Below are positions 55,701-62,700 of a DNA stretch of 64,000 nucleotides, in pieces. The position numbers and the translations under genes are program-made. Position 1 is the stretch's first letter. Each line of letters starts with the position of its first letter. The notes beneath the pieces are model-generated. The model was not told the origin of the DNA and did no database searches. It saw nothing but the letters and a program-made list of their open reading frames with translations. This DNA comes from Siphonodentalium dalli (Eukaryota > Mollusca > Scaphopoda > Gadilida > Siphonodentaliidae): the NCBI GenBank assembly GCA_032622095.1, contig CP136061.1, positions 63,059,127 to 63,123,126 of the forward strand, in the 5' to 3' direction.

Positions 55701-56349
55701 AGGAGTCAAAGCCACAAATGGAAAATGTTAAACAAATGTAATATTGAATTAGCATTTCATTTACTGTACTAATTGGGCTATTTGCTCTGATTAATTGAAG
55801 TCCTGTAATGATATTAAATTGATAATAATACAAAGAACCATGTACTTAAGACAGTTTAATTATAATCATGTGAACTGATCTGAAAATTTGTCTCCTGTTT
55901 GTCTTTTAATCTTCTTCATAAAAGTGATAGTTTGGGAAGTTGATGAACATGTAAAATTCTTGAAAATTCTTGATTTGTGCACGAAACTTATTCTTGAAGT
56001 TCTTCAATTATTCATGAAACTAATTTGTGATCTTTTCAAAAACTTTTATGAAAATATAAAAAAATCATGAAAATTCTTCATTTTTTAATGAACATACTAT
56101 ACATGGATTATATTATCTTTTTCTCATACACTCTGCTAATATATCCTGAAAACACCTCCAAATGAATAATAGACCATTCCGATGTATACTTTTATAATTG
56201 TTTGGTAGTATCCATTTAGTAAAGAAGAGTTGTAAAAAATCTTTTGTCTGACACATAAACTACTCACCTCCCAAAGCTCACTGAACAACTTATCTTTATT
56301 TGCGTGCATTTTATCTAGATATTCTGAGAAATCCATCATTTTGACAGGC
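28585..56349 (-). CDS. protein tyrosine phosphatase (receptor-type-like), catalytic domain and C-terminus, nine exons, 360 residues
   Basis: Exons 56268-56349, 50064-50154, 47006-47082, 43379-43513, 41093-41218, 36696-36850, 33910-34054, 29531-29666 and 28585-28721 join in frame with GT-AG borders. The domain has all main PTP motifs in order: KNRYGNIMPFDHTRV (residues ~48-62), YINANYI, ACQGP, TWQMIWEQ, KCEEYFP, HFHY, the P-loop VHCSAGVGRTG (catalytic Cys221, Arg227) and the Q-loop region MVQTLKQFIFLHD. The WPD loop reads SWEDF, so the proline is glutamate while the putative general acid Asp188 remains. After the domain there is no second PTP domain, only a ~75-residue acidic then basic tail with three YxN motifs. 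It would remove phosphate from phosphotyrosine in the cytoplasm. Receptor type is inferred from motif style (PVKMMDFSEYLDKMHANK start); no membrane segment is in view. 5' exons are missing. Confidence 0.93.
28800..29400 (-). repeat. degenerate interspersed repeat in last PTP intron
   Basis: Contains ACAAGAGGTTGCAACACGGGC and GATGGTGAACATCCATAACA blocks shared with the repeats at 42235-43190 and 48370-50020. Boundaries are unclear. Confidence 0.45.
29531..29666 (-). CDS. PTP exon 8 of 9 (end of domain, tail start)
   Basis: 136 bp: KQFIFLHDTTNTLIERKKTR then an acidic stretch and TLYANATGCIYGNTNETF plus one base. KQFIFLHD is the last helix of the domain. Tyr300 and Tyr308 each sit in a YxN motif. 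Donor GTATGT at 29525-29530, acceptor TTGCAG. Confidence 0.9.
30686..30884 (+). mobile_element. TTAA-flanked hairpin MITE (family 2)
   Basis: TTAA at 30682-30685 and 30885-30888; ends CCCTTTAATGATGGGAGCT and GGCTCCAGTCATTGAAGGG. It is a shorter relative of 20068-20320 with one diverged hairpin. Confidence 0.75.
31140..31680 (-). mobile_element. degenerate pearl/HINE core fragment
   Basis: Three to four decayed ~155-bp units with GACCTGTAGCC, TGCTAATGGATT and GCCATGTTTTTT blocks, in the orientation of element B and without its ends. Confidence 0.7.
32205..32345 (+). repeat. 22-bp minisatellite
   Basis: About five to six units of GTTGCCAGGTGTTGTGACTAT, the last ones diverged (AAGTATTTTGACTATG). 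Confidence 0.8.
32389..32985 (-). pseudogene. polyadenylated retro-insertion with unrecognised frame
   Basis: On the minus strand an AATAAAG signal (32408-32414) is followed by an A13 tract (32389-32402), the mark of a reverse-transcribed mRNA or LINE 3' end. Upstream an open frame (32684-32971) reads FNEIWLDGQISNTQSHLILE... and FITLSFDGWVPRLES. I do not recognise the protein; it may be a LINE ORF fragment. Target-site duplications were not found. Confidence 0.4.
33300..33763 (+). mobile_element. foldback element with GTGACCCGCC ends and shared hairpin core
   Basis: Long terminal inverted repeats (~110 bp each) begin GTGACCCGCCATATCAAATC. They run through AAGTCGGGATTTTTTTACCC into two hairpins made of ATGCATTCTCTTATATATGC. 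The hairpin core is the same as in TTAA families 1 and 2, but the ends are unrelated to them. Confidence 0.75.
33910..34054 (-). CDS. PTP exon 7 of 9 (rest of P-loop, Q-loop start)
   Basis: 145 bp that complete Ser222 and encode AGVGRTGTFICVEYMMQYIE to DNRPMMVQTL. It supplies the catalytic arginine and the RPMMVQT segment that begins the Q-loop region. Donor GTAAGT at 33904-33909, acceptor TTTTCAG. Confidence 0.95.
35622..36370 (+). repeat. 43/45-bp minisatellite, 17 copies
   Basis: Each unit contains GCATGGCTACACCGTGCAGG and TACAGAATACAC; 43-bp units lack the TG in ACTGAGAGC. Spacings follow 43, then (43,45,45) repeated, giving a 133-bp higher-order period. It lies in the PTP intron between exons 6 and 7. 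Open frames of 70-128 residues on both strands come from the repeat and are not genes. Confidence 0.95.
36696..36850 (-). CDS. PTP exon 6 of 9 (WPD-loop and catalytic Cys)
   Basis: 155 bp from ADNKERTIKHFHYASWEDFQ to LLVHC plus two bases. It carries the altered WPD loop (codons TGG GAG GAC at 36797-36805) and, at its 3' end, the catalytic cysteine. The P-loop is split by the next intron, between the two first bases of Ser222 and its last. Acceptor CAACAG, donor GTAAAC. Large minisatellites lie in the introns on both sides. Confidence 0.94.
36983..37210 (+). mobile_element. short TCCCCCGA-end element (copy 2)
   Basis: It begins GTGTCCCCCGAAATGTGGC and ends with TGTCCCCTGAAATTTTTTTT then CGGGGGA, next to a GGGACGGACACC segment. 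It lacks tandem core units. Related to 21836-22480 and 45143-45566. Confidence 0.55.
38092..39892 (+). repeat. 26-bp minisatellite, ~69 copies
   Basis: Unit GAACTAGTACTTGAATAAAG plus GGAAGT or AGAAGT. It is highly homogeneous: the main variation is one A/G position, plus rare single changes (ACTTGTACT, AATCAAG, AATACAG) and one 25-bp unit near 39007. A/G patterns recur (AGA followed by six G units at two places), indicating higher-order duplication. It lies in the intron between PTP exons 5 and 6. Confidence 0.97.
39931..40072 (+). mobile_element. Tc1/mariner-like MITE, truncated copy
   Basis: Matches the 43915-44081 element from TTGACTCCTTAACCACAGCA to CCTGAAAAGTTACCCAT, lacking the right terminus. 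Confidence 0.65.
40950..41075 (+). repeat. short tandem repeat GCTGTCTGTAAATCACTGA
   Basis: Four to five imperfect copies of a 24- to 45-bp unit immediately downstream (in gene direction) of PTP exon 5. Confidence 0.75.
41093..41218 (-). CDS. PTP exon 5 of 9
   Basis: 126 bp, 42 codons, phase 0 both ends, from DKCEEYFPQNLNEPKEYGPY to LLTIKN. KC-x2-Y-x-P is the conserved motif before the central beta strands. Acceptor TTTTACAG, donor GTAAGT at 41087-41092. Confidence 0.92.
41435..41973. mobile_element. foldback element in PTP intron
   Basis: Left arm TGGTCAAGTGGTTCTGCAAA... and right arm ...TTTGCAGGACCACTTGACCA pair for about 100 bp. Further inner paired blocks include AAAAAGTACCGTTATTTTT and CCACAAAAATGACAACTT. 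No coding capacity. Confidence 0.75.
42235..43190 (-). repeat. interspersed tandem-unit repeat interrupted by a MITE
   Basis: Units containing GGTGAACATCCATACCAAGT, TTTCATTGAGATC and ACCCATGGCTAAGATA recur at about 42360, 42950 and 43080. The TTAA MITE 42449-42861 interrupts them. The family recurs at 48370-50020. Confidence 0.6.
42449..42861 (+). mobile_element. TTAA-flanked hairpin MITE (family 1), complete
   Basis: TTAA at 42445-42448 and 42862-42865. The ends are CCCTTTACCCAACAAAGCGG and GTTCTGTTGGGTAAAGGG. The interior has a unique arm (to about 42590), then two hairpins of ATGCATTCTCTTATATATGC separated by an AT-rich spacer with TTTTATAATTTTTTCTTACA. It is the inverted counterpart of 23223-23599. 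Confidence 0.85.
43379..43513 (-). CDS. PTP exon 4 of 9
   Basis: 135 bp, 45 codons, phase 0 both ends: GYNSRKEFIACQGPKPHTID followed by DTWQMIWEQNVSIMVMLTNF and KEGIR. ACQGP, WQMIWEQ and IMVMLTN are standard PTP motifs; DTW replaces the usual DFW. Donor GTATGT at 43373-43378. Confidence 0.93.
43915..44081 (+). mobile_element. near-perfect palindromic MITE (Tc1/mariner-like)
   Basis: CAGTAATGCTCTGATTAATC... to ...GAGCATTACTG, followed by TA. About 70 bp of each arm are complementary (CACAGCAGAATTATGGGTAA, TTCAGGATTTAGGCGGAAAT). It lies in the intron between PTP exons 3 and 4. Confidence 0.75.
44390..45122 (+). mobile_element. tandem-unit element ending in CCGACTTCAAGTCGGGGG hairpin
   Basis: Two or more ~170-bp units (ATTGAATTTTCTAAGTAAA, GGGCCATAACTC, CCCATGCTGTTCTATCACCA) lead to a (GGAC)n microsatellite at 45066-45080 and a hairpin at 45099-45119. 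It has the same plan as the TCCCCCGA-end elements but a different sequence. Confidence 0.6.
45143..45566 (+). mobile_element. tandem-core element ending in TCCCCCGA hairpin (copy 3)
   Basis: Starts near GTGTCCCCCGACAACATGGC and includes GTCGATGCCGCTTTGTTGAA and two core units. It ends in GGACGGA-type microsatellite DNA and hairpin GTCCCCCAAAAATTTATTTT then TCGGGGGAC. Confidence 0.65.
45713..46781 (+). mobile_element. hAT-type non-autonomous element with 8-bp target duplication
   Basis: Exact direct repeats GAATAGAG (45705-45712 and 46782-46789) flank ends TAGTGTTGAAATGATTAG and CTAGTCGTTTTGACACAA, which are imperfect inverted repeats of the hAT type. Subterminal AGTCGACTA motifs are present at both ends. 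The 1069-bp body has no transposase; the short frames 45993-46175 and 46404-46607 are unrecognised. Confidence 0.8.
47006..47082 (-). CDS. PTP exon 3 of 9
   Basis: 77 bp that complete a Phe codon across the junction and encode DHTRVVLEETEHNDFSTYIN then ANYIP. The DHTRV and YINANYI motifs are diagnostic. Acceptor TTTTCAG, donor GTAGG. Confidence 0.92.
47785..48245. mobile_element. foldback element with nested GAGGTCCCC hairpins
   Basis: The outer arms AAGTCTGAGTTTAGTGTGCC and their complement near 48245 enclose two hairpins (47819-47908 and 48129-48214). Each is made of AATGAGGTCCCC...GGTGAATTTAGTGA and its complement. Confidence 0.75.
48370..50020 (-). repeat. interspersed tandem-unit repeat hosting a Helitron
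   Basis: Units with GATGGTGAACATCCATAATA, TTTCATTGAGATCTGATAAA and CATGGCTGATATATATGCC recur about every 160-200 bp on both sides of 48982-49709. Same family as 42235-43190. Confidence 0.6.
48982..49709 (-). mobile_element. Helitron, complete (728 bp)
   Basis: On the minus strand it starts TCTATTATATATTTTGAAAG after A. It ends with hairpin CCCGGACGAAGTCGGG, then TCACCTTCTAG and T. The flanking sequence is a tandem repeat whose uninterrupted relative (around 42900) shows AAAATGCACATGTCATATGG, so the insertion fell between A and T as Helitrons do. The interior shares ~190 bp (TCGCGCATGCGCAGACC, CTTGCCCCGGATACGAATTT) with Helitron copy 3 at 3295-3480. No Rep/helicase frame. Confidence 0.75.
50064..50154 (-). 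CDS. PTP exon 2 of 9 (pTyr-recognition loop)
   Basis: 91 bp encoding ELGKLSSEYPATVCRTEENI then GKNRYGNIMP plus one base. KNRY is the conserved phosphotyrosine-recognition loop. Donor GTAAGC at 50058-50063, acceptor TTTCAG at 50155-50160. Confidence 0.92.
50155..51240. other. PTP intron, first part, nothing coding
   Basis: Contains only a joined pair of Tc1-like MITE ends (50452-50497) and two TTCTCCCTAA-type repeat pieces (50380-50440, 50785-50825), also seen at 34540-34610 and 38025-38075. Confidence 0.5.
51245..51530 (-). pseudogene. LINE ORF2 C-terminal fragment (frameshifted)
   Basis: The minus frame reads SEKLSKYKDLEIEISCMW then IIT-IPVIVGDLGMINKGIS. This is like the EKI-x-KY-x-DL...VPVVVGALG-x-V-x-K segment near the end of many invertebrate non-LTR retrotransposon ORF2 proteins. 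In a shifted frame NILRRVLS follows, like their HILRKVLS end. An (AAT)6-type tract precedes it. Recognition is from memory. Confidence 0.55.
52918..53280. repeat. cluster of TTCATGAAC/GTTCATGAA motifs
   Basis: More than ten copies of ATTCATGAAC, GTTCATGAA and variants in both orientations without fixed spacing. A looser cluster of TCATGAA/TTCTTGAA motifs occurs at 55940-56090. Confidence 0.7.
53318..53761. mobile_element. TIR element with ATACATAAATGCACAC motifs
   Basis: Ends GGGGTCGTTGT...ATACATAAATGCACAC and the complement ending ACAACGACCCC. Internal copies of ATACATAAATGCACAC lie at 53366, 53441 and 53706-53735. No coding capacity. Confidence 0.7.
53762..55060. other. PTP intron, nothing recognised
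   Basis: AT-rich, with only short frames of no recognisable kind and no clear repeat boundary. Confidence 0.5.
55062..55365 (-). mobile_element. element with inverted ends enclosing a LINE-tail-like frame
   Basis: Inverted blocks CTAAAATAGATTGATCGGTC (about 55091) and GACCGATTGGTCTATTTTAG (about 55326) enclose a minus-strand frame (55082-55312). It reads FNRLILISFETWNNLPTIF...SIFKKFI, resembling the WN-x-LP...FK-x-x-L ending of some non-LTR reverse transcriptases. It could also be a chance similarity. Confidence 0.4.
56268..56349 (-). CDS. PTP exon 1 of 9 in window (domain start)
   Basis: 82 bp encoding a split codon then PVKMMDFSEYLDKMHANK... to LWE. Acceptor TTGCAG lies at 56350-56355 and donor GTGAGT at 56262-56267. 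This is the N-terminal helix found before receptor-type PTP domains. It needs an upstream exon ending in phase 2. Confidence 0.88.
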
Positions 56350-56783
56350 CTGCAATATAAACATACTCTATCAGATACTACAAGTGAAACATTTGGTTTG
56401 ATGATCATAAAACAATGAGAAATTTTATGATTTAAAAATCGTAGATTCAACTTCGTGGTCATTGAGTATGACTCGGAAGTCAAGCCTACAATTTTTAAAT
56501 CACAAAACTTCAAAGAGAAAGTAAGTATACGTCCAAACAATCTGAGCTTTATAGATTTCTTGATTGTTCATATTCTCTGCAAGAAGGTTATGTTATTACC
56601 CAGAGAAAATATGCCAAATATCTACTTGAAATTAAATATTTTGATTGATACGATATCAGGGACCTAGAAATTGAAATTTGTTACATTATTTTCATATATG
56701 TCCAGCTGGCAGACATCCGAGTTATCAGAACTTAAGATTGCGGATGAAAAGGATGTGAGCCATACTATTTTTAGACTCATTAA

Positions 56784-57000
56784 CCCTTTCTATACGAAAT
56801 ACTCATTGACGAGAAGTTATCCCTTAGGAAATATTCAGAAATTAAGTTCAGCAGACGACCATAGAATGGCAACAAGCCATATTTCCGACTAATCCTGAAA
56901 AACTACCCATAATTCTGCTGTGTTTAAGGAGTCGATTATTGAGGGAATTACTGTATAGTGTTACAATTGAGTTGGAGAATCCATTTAGTAAAGAAAGTGT
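56784..57000 (+). mobile_element. TTAA MITE (family 3) with nested Tc1-like MITE
   Basis: Left end CCCTTTCTATACGAAATACT after TTAA (56780-56783); right end TCCATTTAGTAAAGAAAG at about 57000. A truncated CAGCAGAATTATGGGTA-type MITE (56860-56953, ending AATTACTGTA) is nested inside. Confidence 0.6.
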
Positions 57001-57159
57001 AAAGCCTCATGGCACTTTGAAACCTGAAATTATTCTTTTGTTACATCTCAGTCTGGTTTCAGGGATCAAAATAGGTGGATAAATACTTTAATACCGACTT
57101 TTTATGCCACAGAAAGACTTATTCAGGTTATATATAGAATACACCCATAGTAGCTGAGA

Positions 57160-57262
57160 ATAACAAATTTTCACCACGAGTGGAATTGTGGTTTTAACCA
57201 CGAGCCTTTTGGCGAGTGGTTAAAACCACAATACCACGAGTGGTGAAAATTTTGTACTCTCG
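57160..57262. repeat. hairpin CACCACGAGTGG...
   Basis: AAATTTTCACCACGAGTGG and TGTGGTTTTAACCAC pair with GTGGTTAAAACCACA and CCACGAGTGGTGAAAATTTT over about 45 bp. Short ATACCCACAGTAG tandem motifs follow at 57667-57725. Confidence 0.8.
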
Positions 57263-57972
57263 GGTACTATGCGTGTATTTTATTTATGCCATAATTATTA
57301 TTTTTGTAATTTTGTTTGCGAATTCAACTACCCGCTGTTTACTTTGAATGTGTATCCTCTCAACCAGAGACACAAACACGACGCTATAAGGAATGTGCAT
57401 CACGCGTAGTGATGCTTGAATTAACGTCACGACGTCATCCTATTTCTGAGCGATCAGTCACTTGGAATTATCATTCATATGTTTCCTAGTTAGTATAGCA
57501 CTAGCAAGTTACATTTGATTGAAATTCATGAAATTTTCCTCATATCTATTTGATATCATGACAACTTCCAATTTCAAATGAATGTGAAATAGGAACTATT
57601 TTGCTAACTACGATGTAGATCTACTATGGGTATACACGTTTAACACATGAAATTACGTTTGAAAATTTACACCCACAGTAGAAATTTATACCCACAGTAG
57701 GAAGCTGTATACCCACAGTAGGGTGTAAAGATGAAATTTACAAAATAGGTGTTATACACACAATAGAACAGGCAATTATGGTATAAATAGGATTTATAAA
57801 AATTGGGACCTGATTCTGAAACATGTGGATATTGAAACTTATTGTTCCTTGCTGCCTCATGATCATACTTGTATGAAACATGATTTGCGATGACTGAGAT
57901 ACAAAGATCCAAAGTTAATACAGCTGCATTTTTCACTCAAATGGGCCATAATGCTGCAAAAATGAATGTAAA

Positions 57973-58325
57973 AGTGTGGTGGTCCAGTGGACATCACGCT
58001 CGACTCGTAACGTCAAAGTGTGAAAACATCATGAGTTTCAATCCCTCTCACTGTCATTGAAAGTCCAACACTGAGTTGGGTCCTTTGGTAAGCAATCTCA
58101 TACTACAGTTGTTGTTGGGGACTCACATGTTAAACGAGTACCTGGTCAGGAGTTGATGTATATTGTTACCATACTAATCCTGATGCGCTCATTAGCTGAT
58201 TGGATTGCTTTCTCCTAAACGATGATGGGTAATCAATTCCCTATGGCCGGGGGTAATAATCATGTAAAGCTCATTGAAACTAATTTAATGTGGAATGTGC
58301 TATATAAATGCATTGATTTATAATT
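57973..58325 (+). mobile_element. tRNA-derived SINE
   Basis: A box TGGTCCAGTGG (57980-57990) and B box GAGTTTCAATCCC (58033-58045) have tRNA-like spacing. The body is ~300 bp and ends GTGCTATATAAATGCATTGA, a tail type common in metazoan SINE/LINE pairs. Different from the 6123-6436 SINE. Confidence 0.7.
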
Positions 58326-58362
58326 ATTTACTCTGTGGGGGTAACAAAGTTGACTTTGAAAC

Positions 58363-58696
58363 ATATAATTTTTAAAATTAAAATTAGTTTTTCCTCAAGG
58401 GAAGCCCGAAACTGAACTATATGGATTATTATCCTCGGCCTTTTGTTATCAGGAGGGTTAAAATTTATTGTCCATTTATTGCCTACTCCGGTCAATCAGC
58501 GCTCGGATTAGCCACGCATGAATGCGTCCCGTGTAACTCCCGCGTTCTAACAATTCATCTAGCCAGTTTTATTTCCGACTTAATCATAAGATTTGCGAGT
58601 CGCGGGGTTGGGAATGGCACCGCCATGGGGGATCTATGATAGTTCAGTTTCGGGCTTCCCTTGAGGAAAAACTAATTTTAATTTTAAAAATTATAT
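58363..58696. mobile_element. foldback element with GGAAGCCCGAAACTGAACTA arms
   Basis: About 56 bp of perfect inverted repeat (ATATAATTTTTAAAATTAAA then AGTTTTTCCTCAAGGGAAGC and on to CTGAACTAT) flank a ~225-bp loop. A related AAGCCCTTCAACTGAACTAT motif follows at 58711 and others lie at 34905 and 36422. The open frame 58421-58639 is inside the loop and unrecognised. Confidence 0.75.
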
Positions 58697-58856
58697 TTTT
58701 CCGCCAAGGAGAAGCCCTTCAACTGAACTATATGGATTAGAATGCAAGCCCAGGAGGAGGCAACGAGCAATAAATTTAATATTCCAGTTTGACGGGAATG
58801 TACTCTTCCAAAACAGATTTCATGTAAATGTGATTTAGTCATGAATCAGCTTTGAT

Positions 58857-59835
58857 ATGTTATGTGAAAGAGCTCATAAATTCAGATTCCAGCATTGCCC
58901 AAGCTTGTACCTCCCCCCTTGTTTTGTGGAAGAAACATCCCAGGCAGTGTCATACCATACGTGCCAGCTACTAGTAGAAACCGAGCAAGTAGAGACTTCT
59001 TCATCTACTGCTTTCTTCTCGTTTCATGTGATGAGAGTGATGTCTGTATTTTCTATTTATATCTTCCCAAATAGAAAGCGCTATTGACGGTATGCGACAG
59101 CGAGTCTTCCCCACACAGAACAGCCTCCAAAGGCTCGGGTGCTATTGTCGCGGAGGATTGGTTGCCCGAATCTCAGAGAACGTCACCCTGCCTGCCACAG
59201 TCTGCTGATGCAGGACCAGGGGGCCCGAACTGGTACAGCCCGAGGTAAAGACTGGTACAGATGTGCAAAGTTTGTGTAATTCATTGTAACAAGATTTGAC
59301 AAATATCCTGTGATGAAGTTTTTTACAAGAGATCGACCCGTGTCGTTTCCATACGCAAAGCGAGTTCCCTAGGAACGACAGAATCCTTGACCGAAAGTGG
59401 GAACCACCGTCGGCCCGAGATCCTTGCTCATCGTCGTCAAAGCCATCAGACGCCAGGAGAATTATAGAAAGCATGTCAGGATCGACGCCAGCAACAGAAC
59501 AGCCTGCATCAGGTTGAGATAAGGTACAAGAGGGAAGCCCACACTGGGAATGGCTCGAACGAGGAACAATTGCACTCGCAGTTAGATTTTAAGGTGTTAT
59601 TTCCCACCCTGAGGCCAGAATGGCGGCAAAAGGGAAATTGGAAGGATCCATTTGACCAGGGAAAGCCCCCCACCGAATCTCCCAAATGCAGGTGGTCCTG
59701 ACAAGCTGACATAAACGTCGATGACATACCACTAGGATCCCCTGACGGCAGAGGAGCAGGCCTGGACGTATCACTTGGGATGACGTTTCCAGGGGTACAA
59801 GACCGACCCTCATAAGGGAGCGTCTCAAAAGTCTT
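58857..59835 (+). pseudogene. GC-richer degenerate coding-like segment, unclassified
   Basis: GC content and codon-like composition are higher than around it. A + frame from about 59309 reads FFTRDRPVSFPYAKRV and, shifted, WEPPSARDPCSSSSKPSDA. Later pieces read LDFKVLFPTLRPEWRQKGNW. Stops and frameshifts break it. It may be a remnant of a retro-element gag-like or other transposon ORF; I do not recognise the family. Confidence 0.35.
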
Positions 59836-59837
59836 TG

Positions 59838-60090
59838 CGGAATCCGCAAATATTTTCCGAAACGTCGAGATTTCCGCAACGCTATCGTCTGGATTTTTCC
59901 GCAAATGTTCCGAAAAACGCCATGAGTTTTCCGCAAAATTACCGAAACGTTACATAAAGATTTCCGCAAACGCCATGAGTTTTCCGCAAAAATTACCGAA
60001 ACGTTAAATTGAGTTTTCCGCAAAAAATTCCGAAACGTTAAATAAAGAATTCCGCAAACATTCCGCTATTTTCCGCAAAGTCCGTAACGT
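59838..60090. repeat. array of TTTCCGCAAA / CCGAAACGT motifs
   Basis: About ten copies of TTCCGCAAA alternate with CCGAAACGT(TA) over 250 bp, in irregular 20-45 bp steps. GCCATGAGTTTTCCGCAAAA is repeated twice. Confidence 0.75.
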
Positions 60091-60149
60091 CGACATTGCG
60101 AAAATTAACTTTCCGAAAACGTTGAAAATTCATGATTGGGGACTGGACT

Positions 60150-61020
60150 CCTCGTCGGAAGTAAATTTCGCCGGAATGGACATTTCGCCGAAAGTCACTT
60201 TTGACGGAGTGACAGTTCGCCGGAATATTATAATCCCGTAATTAGTCATTAGTGAAGACTGATTGACACAGGTATTATAATCCTGCGAACTGCTAATTAG
60301 TCATTAGTGAAGACTGTTTGACATAGGTACTATGAAAACAAACTTCGGGCTTCCTTCCTGGCACGTGTGATTATTACCATCATTTGTGTTTTACCGACAA
60401 TACTGTTACCTGAGGTGTGTTCATATTACAGTTCACCCGAAGCCATTCTTCCTAGCACGTGTGATTATTACCATCATTTGTGTTTTACCGACAATACTGT
60501 TACCTGAGGTGTGTTCATATTACATATTACAATTCACCAGAAGCCATTGGTGATCCGAAAAGTAAGTAGCCTATAGGCCTATGTTGTTTTAGCGGTGGTG
60601 ATCCGTATAGTAACTAGGTTGTTTTAGCGACTTTCATATGGTATATATATCACTGGCTTTACAACATTTACCATATCCACCCAAGATGGATAGAACTACG
60701 AATGTTGAGTTGTGTAGGCTATTGCTTGTCATAAAACTGTGTATGCGCACAATAATGCAATAACTTGCGATAAATGTCAGAAATTTTCAATTGTCCCACA
60801 ATACACCCACATATAAGTAAATTTATTTCGGCGATTTTTTTTAACAGTCGTCTATTCCGGCGAAAAGTCGTATATCTCGGCGAAATGTCTTAAATTACGG
60901 CGAATAGTCCCGACCTTCGGTGAAGTTGTCGTCAGTTTCCGGCGAACTGTCCCAAATCTCGGCGAAGTGTCCGGAAAATTGTTGCGGCGAAATATACTTC
61001 CGTAAATCGTCACGTCGCAA
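60150..61020. mobile_element. candidate element with TTTCGCCGGAA-type inverted ends
   Basis: Multiple TTTCGCCG motifs at 60166-60225 face several CGGCGAAA motifs at 60855-61000. Between them is a 94-bp tandem duplication (about 60352-60540, unit with GCACGTGTGATTATTACCAT). Exact ends were not fixed. Confidence 0.5.
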
Positions 61021-61434
61021 TTAAATCTCGAGACAAGACGCATCACAAACGGGAACCTGACACACAAGGCATTAAAGGGATTGTTAATCAGCACTGTAAA
61101 TATAATTGCTCGAATCAAAAAACAAACGTGCTATATTTTAATATGATCATTCAACACACTGTATCCACAGTTTTATAAACTCTTCTATCATTACGATAGT
61201 TTTATCAGAATAGTTTTACTATTATCGTTTATATACCCAATATACTTGGGTGCTTCTCACCTAAATGAGGGATTTCCATAACAAGCAATTAGCTACCACG
61301 CTGGACAAAACAAGTGTCCACTTAACCGCGGTGCGGTTTGTGTTTCCACCGCAGCCGAACTGCAACAACATCGCGGCCACACCGGCTAACTGCAGTTAAT
61401 GGTCCGCAGTTTAATTGCCGTTCGGCCGCGATGT

Positions 61435-61540
61435 AGGCCTATACTTGCCGTCCGGCCGCGGTATACTTGCCGTTCGACCGCGGTATACTTGCCGTTCGAC
61501 CGCGGTATACTTGCCTTTCGGTCACAGTGTACTTGCCGTT
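61435..61540. repeat. ~21-bp tandem repeat CGGTATACTTGCCGTTCGAC
   Basis: Five imperfect units, next to GC-rich palindromic DNA (CCGCGGTGCGG at about 61325). Confidence 0.8.
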
Positions 61541-61894
61541 TTTAGAATGTGTTGAAAAACACAAAGAGGGCACTATAAATGTGGTTTGATTGAGCCCATT
61601 GTTTAGCCAGACGATCTATTCAGTGTGTTGGCGATCTGCTACGTCAGGCTACGTCAGGCGACAAGGTGTGATAATCTTATAAGTATATAGTCGACGTCCT
61701 ACCGGTATACTAAATTAAATTACACTAATTTAAACTATAATTATTTGGTTTGAAATTACATTGACTACATCCGTCCATGTGGGCGTCCTTTTGGAATTTA
61801 CTGCCAGCCAGAATTTTCTTCACAATAAAAAATAAAGAGCGTTTGTGCGTGGTAAGGTATGTTTCGCCCGCGAACATTTTATGAACCAAAGGGG

Positions 61895-62215
61895 CTTGTT
61901 ACATGAGCCGGGACAACTCGGCTAGCCGAGTCAACTCGGTCTGCCAGGACAACTCGGTCGCGCTGTTAAATGAGTCGAGACAACTCGGTCAACCGGGACA
62001 ACTCGGTTGACGTGCACAAAACTAGCTGTCAATCACCGAGTCACGGCGTAATGTGGGTGGTCATTAGACGTCACTCACATGACGCGAATCGTGTAACGTT
62101 CCATATCTAGCCGGGATGACTCGCTGTTAGCATAGACTAAAAATCCTTCCTCCATCTATGCTGTTACATGGACCAAGTTGTCCCGGCTAACAGAGTTGTC
62201 CCGGCTATTCAATTC
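61895..62215. repeat. ACAACTCGG motif cluster with inverted partners
   Basis: Several GGACAACTCGG copies at 61913-62012 and the complement GTTGTCCCGGCTA at 62168-62213. ATGAGCCGGGAC and GTTACATG blocks mark a possible foldback element. Confidence 0.6.
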
Positions 62216-62700
62216 AATTAAGTTTATTCTGGTCGTCAATTATAGACATTACAGAAGAGTTGTAGGCCTATACATAAATACAATATATATGATTTCGGGA
62301 GTTAAATAGAGCGGCTAATTATAAGTGTTTGGTCTCTGATAGAAGTCGGGTTTCAGATATTTTATTCTTAGTTTGCTAAGTTCCCTAAAATTCAATACCA
62401 TGTGGTATTCATCGCCGATTTCGAGATTACAGAGAGTGCAGATTCTGTCCGAATAATCCGTAGGCCTATTCGTCCAAGCGCCGAGTTCTTTTTGGCAGTT
62501 TGTGGTTTCTAGTGTGGAAAGCTAAATTATTGTGAACTGCTCTATTATCATCAGGGGATATAGGTAATTCTCTCGTTCAAATTTGACTTTATAATCCTGC
62601 ACCCAGCGCGCGGTGTATTATGGGAATTGGTGAAATCGAGCATTGTTGACCACCATTCTTGAATGTGTGTTCAAATCTTTTCAATAGTTACTATAAAGAC
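62211..62700 (-). pseudogene. LINE 3' end: reverse-transcriptase C-terminus, frameshifted
   Basis: On the minus strand frames read EWWSTMLDFTNSHNT, RWVQDYKVKFERENYL, NNLAFHTRNHKLPKRT, then after a shift DRICTLCNLEIGDEYHMVLN and KLRIKYLKP. The H-K-LP...R-x-C-x2-C...E-x-H pattern is the zinc-knuckle-like end of many non-LTR ORF2 proteins. A stop is followed by ~130 bp of 3' UTR and an ATTGAATTGAAT tail at 62211-62222. At least two frameshifts show it is dead. The clade was not determined. Confidence 0.7.

Noticed and set aside
58421-58639. 72-residue frame with LGLATHECVPCNSRVLTIHL
   Set aside because: It lies in the loop and arms of a foldback element and shows no recognisable domain.
59838-60090. 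Regularly recurring TTTCCGCAAA motif as a possible CRISPR-like array
   Set aside because: The motif is only ~10 nt, spacing is irregular and 'spacers' are themselves repeated. The DNA is clearly eukaryotic.
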